The notes under the pieces were generated by a model. It saw nothing but the letters and a program-made list of their open reading frames with translations. It searched no databases and was not told the origin of the DNA. From contig NMRB01002800.1 in NCBI GenBank assembly GCA_002633025.1, forward strand, positions 1-64,000: a DNA stretch of 64,000 nucleotides, read 5' to 3'. This document shows positions 1 through 9,872 of the stretch, one piece after another (the stretch's first letter is position 1; each line of letters starts with the position of its first letter). The position numbers and the translations under genes were made by a program. The stretch is from Notospermus geniculatus. Lineage: Eukaryota > Nemertea > Pilidiophora > Heteronemertea > Lineidae.

Positions 1-42
1 TTCTTTCCATCCCAGAGAAATAAAACCAAAAGTTCAGGCTTG

Positions 43-66
43 GAGGAATTATAATTCCTCCAAGGT
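43..66. repeat. Short palindrome
   Basis: An inverted repeat around TTGGAGGAATTATAATTCC. A near copy with a 4-base longer centre lies at about 58772-58801. Bases 1-358 otherwise hold only receptor intron; I find no exon there. Confidence 0.6.
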
Positions 67-358
67 TCAGGACACTGTAGAAGTGAAAGCTACCGTCGGC
101 AAACCCGCCAGTGCCTTGGAGAGAAGTACTTCCTTCCACCCCAGTTTTCTGGTGGTTGTAGACGTATTTAACGCCGAAGTAATGGGAATGAGGCGTATGG
201 GAAAAACAACACCAGGATGCATGGAATTCATCTATGTTCTTGACTCTGTTTTCAGGACGTTTTTGTGAAAATCTGGTCGTAAAATACGCCCATACGCCCC
301 TTAACTAAACCCCTGCCCTTAAACTCTGCCATCCCTTTTTCACAGGGCTCAACCTTAC

Positions 359-667
359 CATCTCCTTTACAAACAAGGGGACCCAGAGAATGCTTTCCCT
401 GTTTCCGATCCATCAAGGTGCCCGTATCACCAAACCTCAACTCCAACACTGGAAGGTACTGCTTGTCTCGTAGGTTTCCAGTATCCGTCTTCCAGTGGAA
501 CTGGTCGTTAACATCACAGTTACAGCGCTCCTGTTTGTTGTCGCAATTTCCCATCACGCCGCAGGCGCACTTGTACGTACCGGGCGCCGCACCGCCCCAG
601 TAGTACATCGGCTGTTTGGTGCGGCCGACCCACCAGCCGAAGCCACGAATCTTGTCAAATGGCGAGG
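359..667 (-). CDS. CNTNAP-like receptor, fibrinogen-like region exon 3
   Basis: A 309-nt phase 1-1 exon with acceptor gtgctactttcag and donor GATG|GTAAGG. It encodes SPFDKIRGFGWWVGRTKQ, then YYWGGAAPGTYKCACGVMGN, RCNCDVNDQFHWKTDTGNL and LPVLELRFGDTGT, ending in LGPLVCKGDG. WWVGR, YYWGG, KCACG and NCD form a signature highly specific to CNTNAP/neurexin-IV proteins, and this is the strongest single piece of evidence for the family. The next exon (laminin-G 3 side) is not visible before the window edge. Confidence 0.95.
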
Positions 668-1109
668 CTGAAAGTAGCACAATAAAGTGAAACTTTATAC
701 AGTAGAAACACTTAAGTCAGAGACGCGCAAGTCGGTAAATTGCCCATCTCGGATGGCTTCAAGAAGTCCCATTTTTTTGTAACGTTAGTCCAGTAAAAAA
801 TAATTTATTTAGGCTGGTCCTTTGGATCCATTTCCATCTCACCTGTTTTGCCCTTCTTTGTCCAACTTATAAACAATTTGGATTTTATCCGACCTACGCA
901 AGACGGATGAAATTTTCTAGTTCACTTCAATCCGACTGATGCATTTTCTATTGTACTCCCAGTGAAGGAATGAAGTTTACCTACATGTACTCCGTCTGTC
1001 CCAATCTAAGAAGGCCTGCTAACATAGTATTTATTCCAAATACTATGACTTTCAACATTTTTATTCGGTAGCATCTTTGCAGATGTAAGCCTCTTTGCAG
1101 ATGTAAATG

Positions 1110-2062
1110 CCTACAGACCTTTCCAACAAAGATGGTGACCCACTAGTTTCCCACATAACATCATCACCATTCATTGTCCAAGCATAATATAACATACCAA
1201 ATGCATCCTCTCATACAAATATTTTACCCAAACTTATGTGCCCATGGCCCCCTTGACCAGCTTAGCATGCCTACAGCCATTGAATGGTATTAAGCTTCTG
1301 ATCTGTACATGTATTTGTATTAGAGTTTCAGATTGTAAAGTTCCACTTGAAAAAGACCCCGGTTGGGGTCGAAAATTCGTGAATTCTGGAGATTGACTTC
1401 TTGTTTATTATTATTTGTATTTGTAAATTCATTTTTCCGTCATTTTTCATTTTTACTTGCTCTTGCAAAGACACAAGGTACAAGACACCACGGCTTACTG
1501 TCCAATGCGACGGACATGAAGAGCCGGGAATGAGGTCAAGGTCAAGTGTATGCGCTGTACTGGAGCTGCTCCTTGTCTTGCCAAAACTCTAAATTTTTAA
1601 GTACCCGATGGTGCTCATGATCTGTTAGGGATTGAAATTATTCAGGCTAAGTGTGTGGATTCTTCCTGCTATGGTTAATTACAGTGCTTAGCGCCCATAT
1701 TTCATTCAGTTCTATCCGGGTCTTCTTAATTTTAGTTTTTCCTTCCATACCTTCGTTTAATGTTTTATTATAATGTCTTACTCTTATGTTTTAGGCCTAC
1801 TATTGTCTTACTTACTAACTCTGTACTTTTACATCTTTTCTCTTCACTTATGTAAAGCGCCGCTGACAATTAATTTTAAAGCGGCGCTATATAAATTCAC
1901 TATTATTATTATTATTATTATTATATGGCCCGGGCTGGATTTGAACCCAAGACCTGCCGCTTGCTAAGTGGATGTGATAACCACTAGGCTATCAGGCTAA
2001 GCTTCTGATGTCATATGGTGAGAATTGTTAGATCGTTATCTTTGTTGGAAAGGTGTATAGGC
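1110..2062. mobile_element. Foldback MITE, family ACCTTTC-AAAGATGG, interrupted by a retroposon
   Basis: The outer arms are mirror images: ACCTTTCCAACAAAGATGG on the left and CTTTGTTGGAAAGGT on the right. Shared interior words (CATTCATTGTCCAAGCAT, GTCATATGGTGAGAA) identify other copies at 17.59-17.84 kb and 62.89-63.83 kb, with fragments near 55.0 and 56.1 kb. The centre is displaced by the retroposon at 1303-1997. Confidence 0.75.
1303..1997 (-). mobile_element. tRNA-derived composite retroposon with 12-bp TSD
   Basis: Flanked by exact TAAGCTTCTGAT direct repeats (1291-1302 and 1998-2009). Read on the minus strand it starts with a tRNA-like head (GCCTGATAGCCTAGTGG box A, GGGTTCAAATCC-type box B), then an (AAT)n stretch and a SINE body. 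Its far end carries the GAAAAAGACCCC-GGGGTC hairpin tail. It looks like two SINE modules moved as one unit. Confidence 0.8.
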
Positions 2063-2158
2063 AACCACAACTTTTTCTTCTCTGGCCACTTGCTATTGTG
2101 CAAATGACCAAATGAACTTTCAGTTCCCATTCTGGAAGAAAATTCGAGGTGTACTTAC

Positions 2159-2367
2159 GTGGCTGGGCTAACAACCGAGACCCTTGGCACTTGTATGTGA
2201 TAGCCTGCTCGCATTCTGTTGCCCGATCGACCAAGGCGGTCAACTGGTCCAGATTCGCGTCGTAGATAAAATCTGGCGCCGATAGGACCCCGGGTCGTCA
2301 AAACCGTCCACTGTCATCTCACCCATGTAGCGATGTCTCACTTCCGTTCTGACATTATCGGCGCCAC
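2159..2367 (-). CDS. CNTNAP-like receptor, fibrinogen-like region exon 2, with a reading-frame break
   Basis: The borders are clear (acceptor cattgttgcag, donor CCAC|GTAAGT). From the acceptor the frame reads GADNVRTEVRHRYMGEM, then VDGFDDPGSYRR. From about base 2272 down the family sequence continues in another frame: DFIYDANLDQLTALVDRATE, then CEQAITYKCQGSRLLAQP. The exon is 209 nt, but the flanking phases require a multiple of three, so one base is missing or two are extra near 2268-2274; staying in the first frame reaches TGA. Either this is a sequencing or assembly error or a real allele that would truncate the protein. Everything else in the gene looks intact, so error is more likely. 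Confidence 0.88.
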
Positions 2368-2944
2368 CTGCAACAATGATTCTTATGTTGAATGTTTCAT
2401 ATTATCAAGAATATATAACTACCAAGAATGCACAACTTAGTAATCAATCAAAAGGGTGGGCATTAAGTTACATTTTCTGATAATAGAGGGCGTACGGTAA
2501 TTATAGGCGAAATGGGTTGAGGCGATAGGCGAAATGGGCCGTAACCTATTAAATCACCAGTGTTTAGATTTAATGGTTGTTGGCTGAATTGTATTATTTA
2601 GAATATCATCAACATTCTTATGTAAAGTTACAGACATGTTACTGGCATATAACATTTTTTTGATTTTGGTGAAACCATGGATTTGTTGTATAGGTCAGAG
2701 TGCCCGACCCTGAGATCAAGTACAATATCAATTTGTCGAAAATATGGTCCATTCAAAACTGCTCTGTTGCTCGGTTATTTCTGAGTGCATATACATGTAT
2801 AGCAGATGTCATTTTGTTCGTAATGATCTTCTCTACACAATAATCCTTCACAAATTAAGATCCCTTCAGTTACAGGGTCACCAGAGGCAAATTAGTAAAC
2901 TCACTTTTTGGCACATTCGGAGTTGTATATTCTTGGTACTTATA

Positions 2945-3358
2945 TCGGGTGTCCCAAAAAAAGTGAACCGCTTTTTGACAAGTATTTTCTCAGCGATAGA
3001 TAAACCGAATTCATTGGAATTTTACACAGAGTAACATCAGGTTACCATCAACAAGTCTGCAAAATATCTAAGAGATCGGTCACACATTGTGCGAGTATTG
3101 TCAAATTCAAAACAGCATGTCAAAAAATCCAATATCAGAGCTAATGCAATGTGACCTTCATCATGTTCACGCAGGTGTTGACATGCTGTTTTGAATTTGA
3201 CAATGCTCGCACAATTTGCGACCGATCCCCTAGATATTTCGCAGACTTGTTGATGATACCCTAAGGTTACTCTGTGAAAAATTCCAATTAATTCGGTTCA
3301 TCTGCCGCTGAGAAAATACTTGTCAAAAAAAGCGGTTCACTTTTTTTGGGACACCCGA
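2945..3358. mobile_element. Long-arm foldback DNA element with TA TSD
   Basis: Two arms of about 190 bases pair with each other, with ends TCGGGTGTCCCAAAAAAAG and its complement, flanked by TA on both sides. This is the form of a non-autonomous Tc1/mariner-like MITE. It lies in the receptor intron between fibrinogen-like exons. Confidence 0.8.
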
Positions 3359-3565
3359 TATATTCTTGATATTATCAAGAACGTATTAGGAGAAGAATGT
3401 ACAGCTAGTAATAAAGCAAAAGGGTGGGCATAAGTTACTCATCCTGAGAATCTCAGGTCATTTACGGTCGTACCCTGCCTCAAAGCCCTGAGGACATCCA
3501 CCCCGTTTCGGTGGATTAGAGGGACATTCCCTCATGTGTACTCGCCAATTGGTAATTCACAAATA

Positions 3566-3841
3566 CAGTACAGGTCACAATTGACATCCCTAAATTCGCG
3601 TAAGTTACGCGTAAGTCACTCGTAACTTTCGCAACAACTCACGAGCTATGTTACGCGTAACTTACGAGGTGAGTTACGCAAATTTTGCTAGCTACGCAGT
3701 GATTTACGAGGCGAGTTACACGATTTTGGCGAGTTACGCAGTGAGTTACGCGAAACCAAAGCCGTGAGTTACACGTAAGTTACGCGTAACTTATGAGTAA
3801 CTTACGCGAAGCCGTAGGGATGTCAATTGTGACCTGTACTG
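3566..3841. mobile_element. Foldback element filled with GTTACGCGTAA-type words
   Basis: The ends CAGTACAGGTCACAATTGAC and complement form 27-base perfect arms with TA flanks. The interior is almost entirely degenerate repeats of GAGTTACGC, CGTAACTTACG and relatives on both strands. It ends 17 bases from the donor of the exon at 3859. Confidence 0.8.
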
Positions 3842-3858
3842 TAAACCATGATACTTAC

Positions 3859-3984
3859 CAGTGAAGTCACACCTCACCGAGAAAGGCGGGAGAGGGCCGG
3901 ATCCATCCACATCGATTGTTGTATTCACATCTGGTTTGTCTTTGTTGGTATCCAGAACCTCTCGACATGACTGTTTATGGCTCG
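3859..3984 (-). CDS. CNTNAP-like receptor, fibrinogen-like region exon 1
   Basis: A 126-nt phase 1-1 exon with acceptor ttctctctttcag and donor ACTG|GTAAGT. It encodes SHKQSCREVLDTNKDKPDVN, then TTIDVDGSGPLPPFSVRCDF. The SC--V, IDVDGSGPL-P and V-CDFT pattern is the start of the fibrinogen C-terminal-like segment that follows the first EGF in CNTNAP proteins (IDPDGSGP-type motif). Confidence 0.93.
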
Positions 3985-4047
3985 CTGAAAGAGAGAACGC
4001 ACTGCCGATGATTCAGTACGTTTTTGGATTGCCAACAGGAACACAGC

Positions 4048-4180
4048 GGGAGCCATGGTGGTGTAGTGGTTCGGGTCTCCGACTAGCGGTCAGAGGGTCC
4101 CGGGTTCGAATCCCTCTGTGGCGTGAGACTTTGGGCAAGTCTCTTTGCCTCGCCAGGTGGCACCCTAGTGCCCTTTTTAA
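4048..4180 (+). mobile_element. tRNA-derived SINE, family 1
   Basis: The head GGGAGCCATGGTGGTGTAGT carries a box-A-like element and GGGTTCGAATCCC is a perfect box B. A fixed tail (GTGAGACTTTGGGCAAGTC) follows in both copies seen (also 34.99 kb), so it is a SINE and not a tRNA gene. It sits in the intron between the EGF exon and the first fibrinogen-like exon. Confidence 0.8.
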
Positions 4181-4189
4181 CCCCCTAAA

Positions 4190-4385
4190 ATGTGTGGCAG
4201 TCTTGGAAAACCCGTCAGATGTCCTGAATGAGCAACACGGGCTGTCAGATTGCCAGTGCATTGATCTGCTACTGTTTACCTGTTACGAAGTACATTTCAG
4301 CTATTGAAATGTGTGGGTTCACCAAGGCCATTAACACTTTCCTCAAATATGCCATCCAACGGGTTTTCCTAGACCGCCTGGCATA
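4190..4385. mobile_element. Foldback MITE, GGAAAACCCGTC family, overlapping the EGF-exon donor region
   Basis: The left arm (TGGAAAACCCGTCAGATGTC) and right arm (AACGGGTTTTCCTAGACCGC) are inverted. A longer copy lies at 18610-18820. It ends about 14 bases from the donor at 4398, so the insertion abuts a functional splice site. Confidence 0.65.
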
Positions 4386-4398
4386 TCAGAATACTTAC

Positions 4399-4641
4399 AC
4401 AAATGGCAGACGGCACCTGTATATCCCGTCCCTGAACAATCGCAACTAAAAGTCATCCAATTCTGTGAGCAGGTACCATTGTGTTCGCATGGATTCGGAT
4501 GGCAACGATCACGCATTGAGCACGAGCCGACGACAGCCCCACTCCTGGCGCCCGTTTTTAAGTCGCTTGTGATGACTGATTTCGTCCCGATAGAAATTGT
4601 CTGCATACAACCGAGGTAGCCTGGATATCCCTCAGGTCCAG
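4399..4641 (-). CDS. CNTNAP-like receptor, laminin-G 2 end plus EGF-like domain exon
   Basis: A 243-nt phase 1-1 exon with acceptor ttccgtttcag and donor TTGT|GTAAGT. The first part ([18 protein letters not shown]) closes laminin-G 2. After SCSMRDR comes a complete EGF-like module with six cysteines spaced as in [18 protein letters not shown]-type and TGAVC segments. The order laminin-G then EGF in one exon matches the first EGF of CNTNAP/neurexin-IV proteins. It joins the next exon as VCHLSSHKQSC. Confidence 0.94.
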
Positions 4642-4699
4642 CTGAAACGGAACGGACCACATTTTAATGTTTAAAGCAAATGCTTGTCGCAAGTGATCA

Positions 4700-5151
4700 G
4701 GTGATATCACCAGGTGATATCACAAGCGATCTAATCGCACCACAGACTAGGCGTTGCCCTGTTGGTTTTGTTTGATATTTGTTGGTCATTGTTGGCGAAA
4801 AGATTCCGTGCACTGCTGTCCAGCACACACCTGTCGTCGACAGTCGGTCTTCCTTGCTGACGATCCGACAGACCATTCTCAAATTTGCAGATCTGCGCAC
4901 TTCCGCCAAAATCTCAACCAGAACCTCGATCTGAAACCAGCAGATGTGATGCCATCCATGATGCAGCAATGGTTTGTCGAGTCTGAAGCAACATCTTCAA
5001 CGTCTAGATGTGTAGGGTTGCTGCGTCACGTCATTTAGTTTCAGACCGAGGTTGTGGTTGAGATTTCGGCGAAGTGCGCAAATCTTTGTCGTTTACGTCA
5101 ATTGGAGAATGGTCTATTGCTTGCGATATCGCCTGGTGTGCTGTTGGCTTT
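4700..5151. mobile_element. AGCACACC-GATATC foldback element with a nested foldback
   Basis: The ends are of the type CAGCACACCAGG(T/C)GATATC and inverted. Relatives lie at 20.24-21.16 kb (interrupted) and 60.64-61.16 kb (interrupted). An inner foldback (about 4877-5110; AGATCTGCGCACTTCCGCC arms) is also found alone at 28.12-28.39 kb. Confidence 0.65.
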
Positions 5152-5267
5152 AACGGCAAGAATATTTTGGGGTTTGCAATGAGTTTTTTTCATCAATCAG
5201 GCACCAGAATGATACTTTCAATTCAAGATAACTCAAGGTAGTGTTCTCTCAGAAAGTTATTTAGAAG

Positions 5268-5900
5268 AGTCCCGATAACCGAGTGGTTAGCAGGTCCTCC
5301 AAACAAGCAGCAGGTCCAGGCCATAAGGGATATAATCCCTCATTCTTCAGTCTGTCGCATGGACAGTAAGCCGTGGTACCTTGTACCTTGTGTTTTTGCA
5401 AGGGCAAGTAAAGACCCCATCCAAGTGAGGAACATGAGTAGTTTGCGGATCCAAGGAGGGCACACCCGGCCCATGCCCCCTCTATTTTGTGGGATATTTC
5501 TGTTTACAGTGGTATTGGGCCGAAGGCCCCCATCAGAGTGCTGAAGGCACGATCTGGGGGAGCGCGAGGGGGTTCCCCCTCGTTAGAACATTTTTCGAAA
5601 ATAGAGGATAAAGGAACCATTTCCAGGCATCTGAGATTCCCAACAGGACTCAAATTTGGGCTCCGACACTAAACGTCGTTATTTGGGGGAATATAAACAG
5701 GGCCTAAAAATCTTTAAAATTGACCGGGAAATTTTGAAAAGATGTTAAAATTTGACCGAGGTTTCCCACAATGTGCGTGGCTGTGCCCCCTCTTTCCCAT
5801 GATTCTGGATCCACCCCTGCAGCTAGCTTGAGACGGGATCTTCCACACTTTGGGCCAATAATGCGTATGCTATGGCTTCGGCCTTGATGGAAACATACAA
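5268..5900 (+). mobile_element. tRNA-derived SINE family 2, split by an insertion
   Basis: The head AGTCCCGATAACCGAGTGG, then the SINE body AAGCCGTGGTACCTTGTACC and GCAAGGGCAAGTAAAGACCC, resumes near 5823 (GCTTGAGACGGGATC) after an insert of about 380 bases bounded by GGATCCAAGG and GGATCCACCCC. The insert resembles the GGATCC-ended element at 23.64 kb. Confidence 0.65.
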
Positions 5901-5952
5901 ATACTAATACAATTTAGCTTTTTAGATCATAACAGCTTCTGCCATTACTTAC

Positions 5953-6117
5953 TTCCGATCAGATAGTCCCCGTCACCATATTCCGTCAAGGTCATGAGGT
6001 GCGATGTAATCCTGACGTGTCTGTCCACGGTGAAATTGGCACGATCTTTTTCACCGAGGAATGAGACACGATGCCATAACCCATCGTTGAAAATACCGTT
6101 CTCGTTATACTCCGCAC
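5953..6117 (-). CDS. CNTNAP-like receptor, laminin-G 2 middle exon
   Basis: A 165-nt phase 1-1 exon with acceptor caatttcttcag and donor GGAA|GTAAGT. It encodes AEYNENGIFNDGLWHRVSFL, then KDRANFTVDRHVRITSHL and GDGDYLIG. NDGLWHRV-F and the NFTVD strand are the laminin-G centre, in the same position as DDNQWHDV in the first laminin-G domain. The joins are in frame on both sides (MVNRAEY and LIGTGPEG). Confidence 0.92.
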
Positions 6118-6476
6118 CTGAAGAAATTGATTAGCACTGATGAGTGAAGAATTTAGGCCAAATAAATTGAGGGGCAACAGCATACTAGTAAACCCTTTTG
6201 CTGCTGATGCCACCCCATTAGAATCCGTCCTGTGTTAGCTTATGTGGCACGCAATAGGGGTGGCATTGGTTCAAACTTACGGTACCAACAGATGGCAGAA
6301 CTATTTGCTGATAAGCTCTACTCCCAGGACTGCGCAGGGTTCTGTCTAGTCTCGTTTGGCCAGACGCTGTGGGCTGACCCCTTTGGTAAGTCACACTCCA
6401 CGTCTGGCTCTTTTGGAGATTAACAGTCGTAAAGACCGCGTGGTGGCAGCACGGGCACGGGCACTTCTCATTTCGC

Positions 6477-6755
6477 TTACTGTATACGCAAATATTTTCA
6501 CGGCTAAAATATTTAGCGGTTGGGGTCCATAAGTACCTTTTCGCGTGGATAAATATTCATGGTTGGAATCCGATATAAGATTTCGACAACACTGCATTTT
6601 CAATGGTGCACGGTGTAATTCAGTGCAAACCACAATGTATTACAGTATCGTCGGCGATTGGAAACGGTTCACGTGTAATAGAATTCGCGGGGGTATTGAC
6701 CAGTTTGCGATTTTCGCAGTAATTTTTATTCACGAAAATATTTGCGTATACGGTA
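6477..6755. repeat. Foldback repeat, GTATACGCAAATATTTTC arms
   Basis: TGTATACGCAAATATTTTCA on the left and GAAAATATTTGCGTATACGG on the right are complementary. The interior includes a GGTTGGGGTCCATAAG stretch. It is intronic and I see no coding sequence. Confidence 0.65.
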
Positions 6756-6779
6756 GTTTCGTGGAATTTCCACGGCAAT

Positions 6780-7010
6780 TATGAGTGAGAAAGCGTGGTG
6801 ATTGGCTGGAGCCCAGACAGTGCCATCTAGTGGTGTTAACGGCTTTTGAGCCCCAAAAGTGCCAGTGTGTGGAAGACCGGGATGTCGGATACACACTGGG
6901 TCCGAGTGTATGCCCAGGACTGAACGAGTGCCGGTCGGAAGAGGGGTCTGGGGCCCTCCCCAAAAACATTTGAAATCTAGACTTGCTGAAATGCGATTTC
7001 CTGGCACCCT
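6780..7010. repeat. CTCCCCAAAAA-CGATTTCCTGGCACC repeat fragment
   Basis: GGGGTCTGGGGCCCTCCCCA followed by ATGCGATTTCCTGGCACC recurs inside the element at 47047-47408, so this is a decayed relative of that CAGGGGCGT-ended family. Confidence 0.5.
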
Positions 7011-7309
7011 AGAGTCGAAATAATGAGCTCATTTGGCGTCAAAATGACCCCGATCCACTCTATTGCAAGTAAGGCAGCCCACCGTTGTCGTTGGTAAGAA
7101 CTGTGTCAGGAAGCCCCGCTGGGAAGCACATTTGGTGAATGGGAACAGAAAGGAAATTCGGAAGTGTGCGTGGCGGCATCTCTCGTGGCACACTTCGTTA
7201 CTTCTGATGGTCGGAAAATACTCTTTGTGTTTTTTTGGCCAAGTGCCAGTCGGCATTTCTGCGTCATGGACGGGGCCATCCAGCACCAACCAGCAGTGGC
7301 AGAACCCCT

Positions 7310-7426
7310 GGGCCCAGTTGCACAAAACTCACACTAACTTAATGTTAAATGACATAAAAATCCATTGTCTTTTTACATCATTTAACATAAAGTTAGCGCT
7401 AACATGAGTTTTGTGCAACCCAGCCC
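7310..7426. mobile_element. Foldback MITE with GTTGCACAAAACTC end
   Basis: The left arm GGGCCCAGTTGCACAAAACT and right arm AGTTTTGTGCAACCCAGCCC are inverted, with a loop of about 40 bases. It belongs to the set with '(T)TCA(T/C)AAA' ends described in the findings. Confidence 0.75.
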
Positions 7427-7441
7427 TGGAAACTAACTTAC

Positions 7442-7706
7442 GATTGACCATAACGTCCTCAATATCCTCAGCACCGGCAACTCCCTTGATTGAGTACTGC
7501 AGGTAGCCATTCACGTCAAGTTTTATCTCGAAGGTCATCGCGTTTTTATCGTTCGTGCCGGAAGACTGCCGGTAGTAGACCATGATCCCGTCGGGGTTGT
7601 ACGTTCGGAATGTGAACTCGACGCGGAGACGGCCTTTCTCGCCTTGAGCTTTGTAAATAACGTGTGCGTCGGAAGAGTCGAACGTTACTGCCGTCTGTTC
7701 GTCCAT
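7442..7706 (-). CDS. CNTNAP-like receptor, laminin-G 2 first-half exon
   Basis: A 265-nt exon with acceptor tttctctttacag and donor AATC|GTAAGT, entry phase 0, one base left. It encodes MDEQTAVTFDSSDAHVIYKA, then RVEFTFRTYNPDGIMVYYRQ and FEIKLDVNGYLQYSIKG. F-FRTYNPDGIM-YY is the laminin-G start motif. The ATG at the exon start is internal, because the preceding exon joins in frame as QFQCV then MDEQ. A foldback repeat (7310-7426) ends 16 bases inside the intron next to the donor. Confidence 0.93.
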
Positions 7707-7796
7707 CTGTAAAGAGAAAGTTGAAGTCAAAGTTTGGGTTTAACCAGAACCTTGCTCTGAAACCGGGTGTTTGATGTATTATTATTTATACAAAAT

Positions 7797-7860
7797 TTAG
7801 CTACAATGGTAACCAGGGCCGAAGCCGGGGCATTCGGCCCTGGTTACCATTGTAACTAAA
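7797..7860. repeat. Perfect-arm hairpin
   Basis: TTACAATGGTAACCAGGGCC-type arms (left CTACAATGGTAACCAGGGCC, right GGCCCTGGTTACCATTGTAA) surround a loop of about 12 bases. Confidence 0.7.
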
Positions 7861-7988
7861 CCGGGTGACGCGACGCAATCCATGATTCAGCCACAGTTGA
7901 CTCCTGTCTAAATGTTAACGATCTGTGATGAAAAACGGGAACATTTCCAGGACTTCCTATAAGGAAAGTATTTTCCAAGTTTTGAAAC

Positions 7989-8952
7989 TGGGGCCGTATG
8001 CACAAAACATCTTAACACCTTCGGTGCGTTTTGACGGAGACCTCCGCGACGCAGTGCGTATACGGTACGGTGCGTTTTGACGGAGATCTCCGTCACGATC
8101 CATTCAAATTTACCGCCAGTTTCGAAATATCCCGACTCCACCTCGACGGAGAGCTAACATCGGCTTCCACGTGGATCAGCATTGAGTCACGGCTATTTTT
8201 AGCCATGTACACATTCTATAGATCGTAGAACAATGGCCGCCAGCAGGAGTATCGGCGTCCTGAACGTGGTATTCCGCCGAGGGGGCTGTCGAATTGGTAG
8301 CCGATTTGGACCCAGATTTCAGTGATTTGGCTCACGATAGTGATGAGGAAGACAGTCAGGTTGGTGTCAATGAGTGAGACAATGATTTAGATGACAGGGC
8401 GAGTGCAGCAAGTGTTGGCAATGAGCCAGTGCTCGAGCGCAGACGACAGTGAAATGGATACTAGGGGCGAGGATGATGCCCAGCGCGCCAAAATGTGGCA
8501 GTACAACGTGCGTGGTCGAATTAGAGGGAAAGGCTGGGGTGGTAGGGCTGCATATGACCCTCCAGTAAGGAACAGACAGAATTATGAATGTGTGCAGCAA
8601 TTAGACATCCAGCTAGACCCCTTTTTTCTGGCAATCCGGGACTGTCAGATATGTGTATATTCCCCCTCCATAAAAGGAAATATTTTGAGAGTTCATTCAC
8701 ACAGTGACTACTATGATGTTCAGTAAGTCTTCAAGAAATAACACAGAAAGTTTCAGGTTGAAATCTTGATTCTAAGTATGTTTTTTTCATCTTTGAAAAA
8801 TGGTGAAAACCCGCGTAACCTTAGCAAATGAGCGAAAAAACAAAAAACGCTCAGCACCCAAGGTGTTAAGTGTAAAATTTCCCTTAAACTATTGTTCCAA
8901 ACAAAAGATAAGGAAAATCTTACACTTAAGATGTTTTGTGCATACGGCCCCT
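7989..8952. mobile_element. Foldback transposon with a possible coding remnant
   Basis: The ends GGGGCCGTATGCACAAAACA and its complement at 8930-8952 define the unit. Inside, from about 8233, interrupted reading frames give an acidic stretch (DLDPDFSDLAHDSDEEDSQ) followed by further open sequence on the plus strand. This has the look of a decayed transposase N-terminus (piggyBac-like proteins begin with acidic stretches), but I see no catalytic motif, so the family is a guess. Confidence 0.5.
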
Positions 8953-8989
8953 GATTTCCAACTTTCAACTTCTCCCGTACTGTACTTAC

Positions 8990-9166
8990 CACGCACTGGA
9001 ACTGCACACCACCGACGAGACTATACCGTGGACGAATTGGCTTCTCTTGGGCATCACGTATCATGTTCAAATCATTGAAATAGATATTTTCTATGCAACC
9101 GGTGAAATTCATCTTAGTTCTGATGCCGTGTTTGTGAGTGAAACTGGTTAGGCCGCCAAGGTTCAA
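8990..9166 (-). CDS. CNTNAP-like receptor, laminin-G 1 C-terminal exon
   Basis: A 177-nt phase 0-0 exon with acceptor ttccatttcag and donor GTG|GTAAGT. It encodes LNLGGLTSFTHKHGIR, then KMNFTGCIENIYFNDLNMI and GGVQFQCV. NFTGCIENI-F-D plus the last cysteine (FQC) form the conserved C-terminal disulfide of a laminin-G domain. The downstream intron begins with repeat sequence, the right arm of the foldback at 7.99-8.95 kb. Confidence 0.93.
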
Positions 9167-9708
9167 CTGAAATGGAATTACAAACGTCCGTCAGCATGCC
9201 AAAAGTATTTTAGTTATGACATGCAAAAGAGGCTACTCAGAAAGAAAAAAAACATTCTAAAATATCTTGGTATCTCGTGCGTATGTTTCAAATGGATAAT
9301 GCATTAGCCTCATTCTGAATGCAGCGGGTCTGGGTGACACAACCAAGACCCGCTCAGTGTAATGGCGTGCATCCAACATTTCTCGCTTCGAGCATTCAGC
9401 GAGGTAGTGCAGCGAATGTCAGGCAGGTGGATACTCAGTGACCTATCCCAACGAGGTTTTGTACCATTAGGTACATTTCCTGCGGATAATCCATTGAAGA
9501 AAGCGCCCTGCGACCTCATTTCGACTCCTGCAACTTGCTGCTAGCGCTGCACACAGATGTACACGATGTAAGCACGATGTACAGGTTTGTACACACAGTG
9601 CGTGATTGACGAGGGAGCGTCCTCCCTGATATCTTAGGCCTATTTATTGCAATCAAACTGCACTGAACCTATGTATACTATGTTTAGTTTGAGGTATTTT
9701 AGAATAGA

Positions 9709-9872
9709 AATTAAACCCTCGGCTTCGGGTCTTGGTTGCGACACCAAACCCGCTCGGGTGGAGCAAAAATTCCGTCCAAACCCTCGGCGAAGCGCCTCGG
9801 GTTTGGACTACATTTTAGCTCCACCCTCGCGGGTTTGGTGTCGCAACCAAGACCCTCCGCCTCGGGTTTAAT
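9709..9872. repeat. GC-rich foldback, about 80-base arms
   Basis: AATTAAACCCTCGGCTTCGG on the left mirrors CCTCGGGTTTAATT on the right, and the arms pair through GGTCTTGGTTGCGACACCAA. It lies in the intron upstream of the exon at 8990-9166. Confidence 0.75.

Noticed and set aside
1-250. Next receptor exon at the left edge
   Set aside because: No minus-strand frame matches the expected continuation after GPLVCKGDG, and no acceptor-donor pair fits.
4048-4122. Intact tRNA gene
   Set aside because: Boxes A and B are good, but the same sequence with the same non-tRNA tail occurs at 34997, and the anticodon arm is not clean; it is a SINE.
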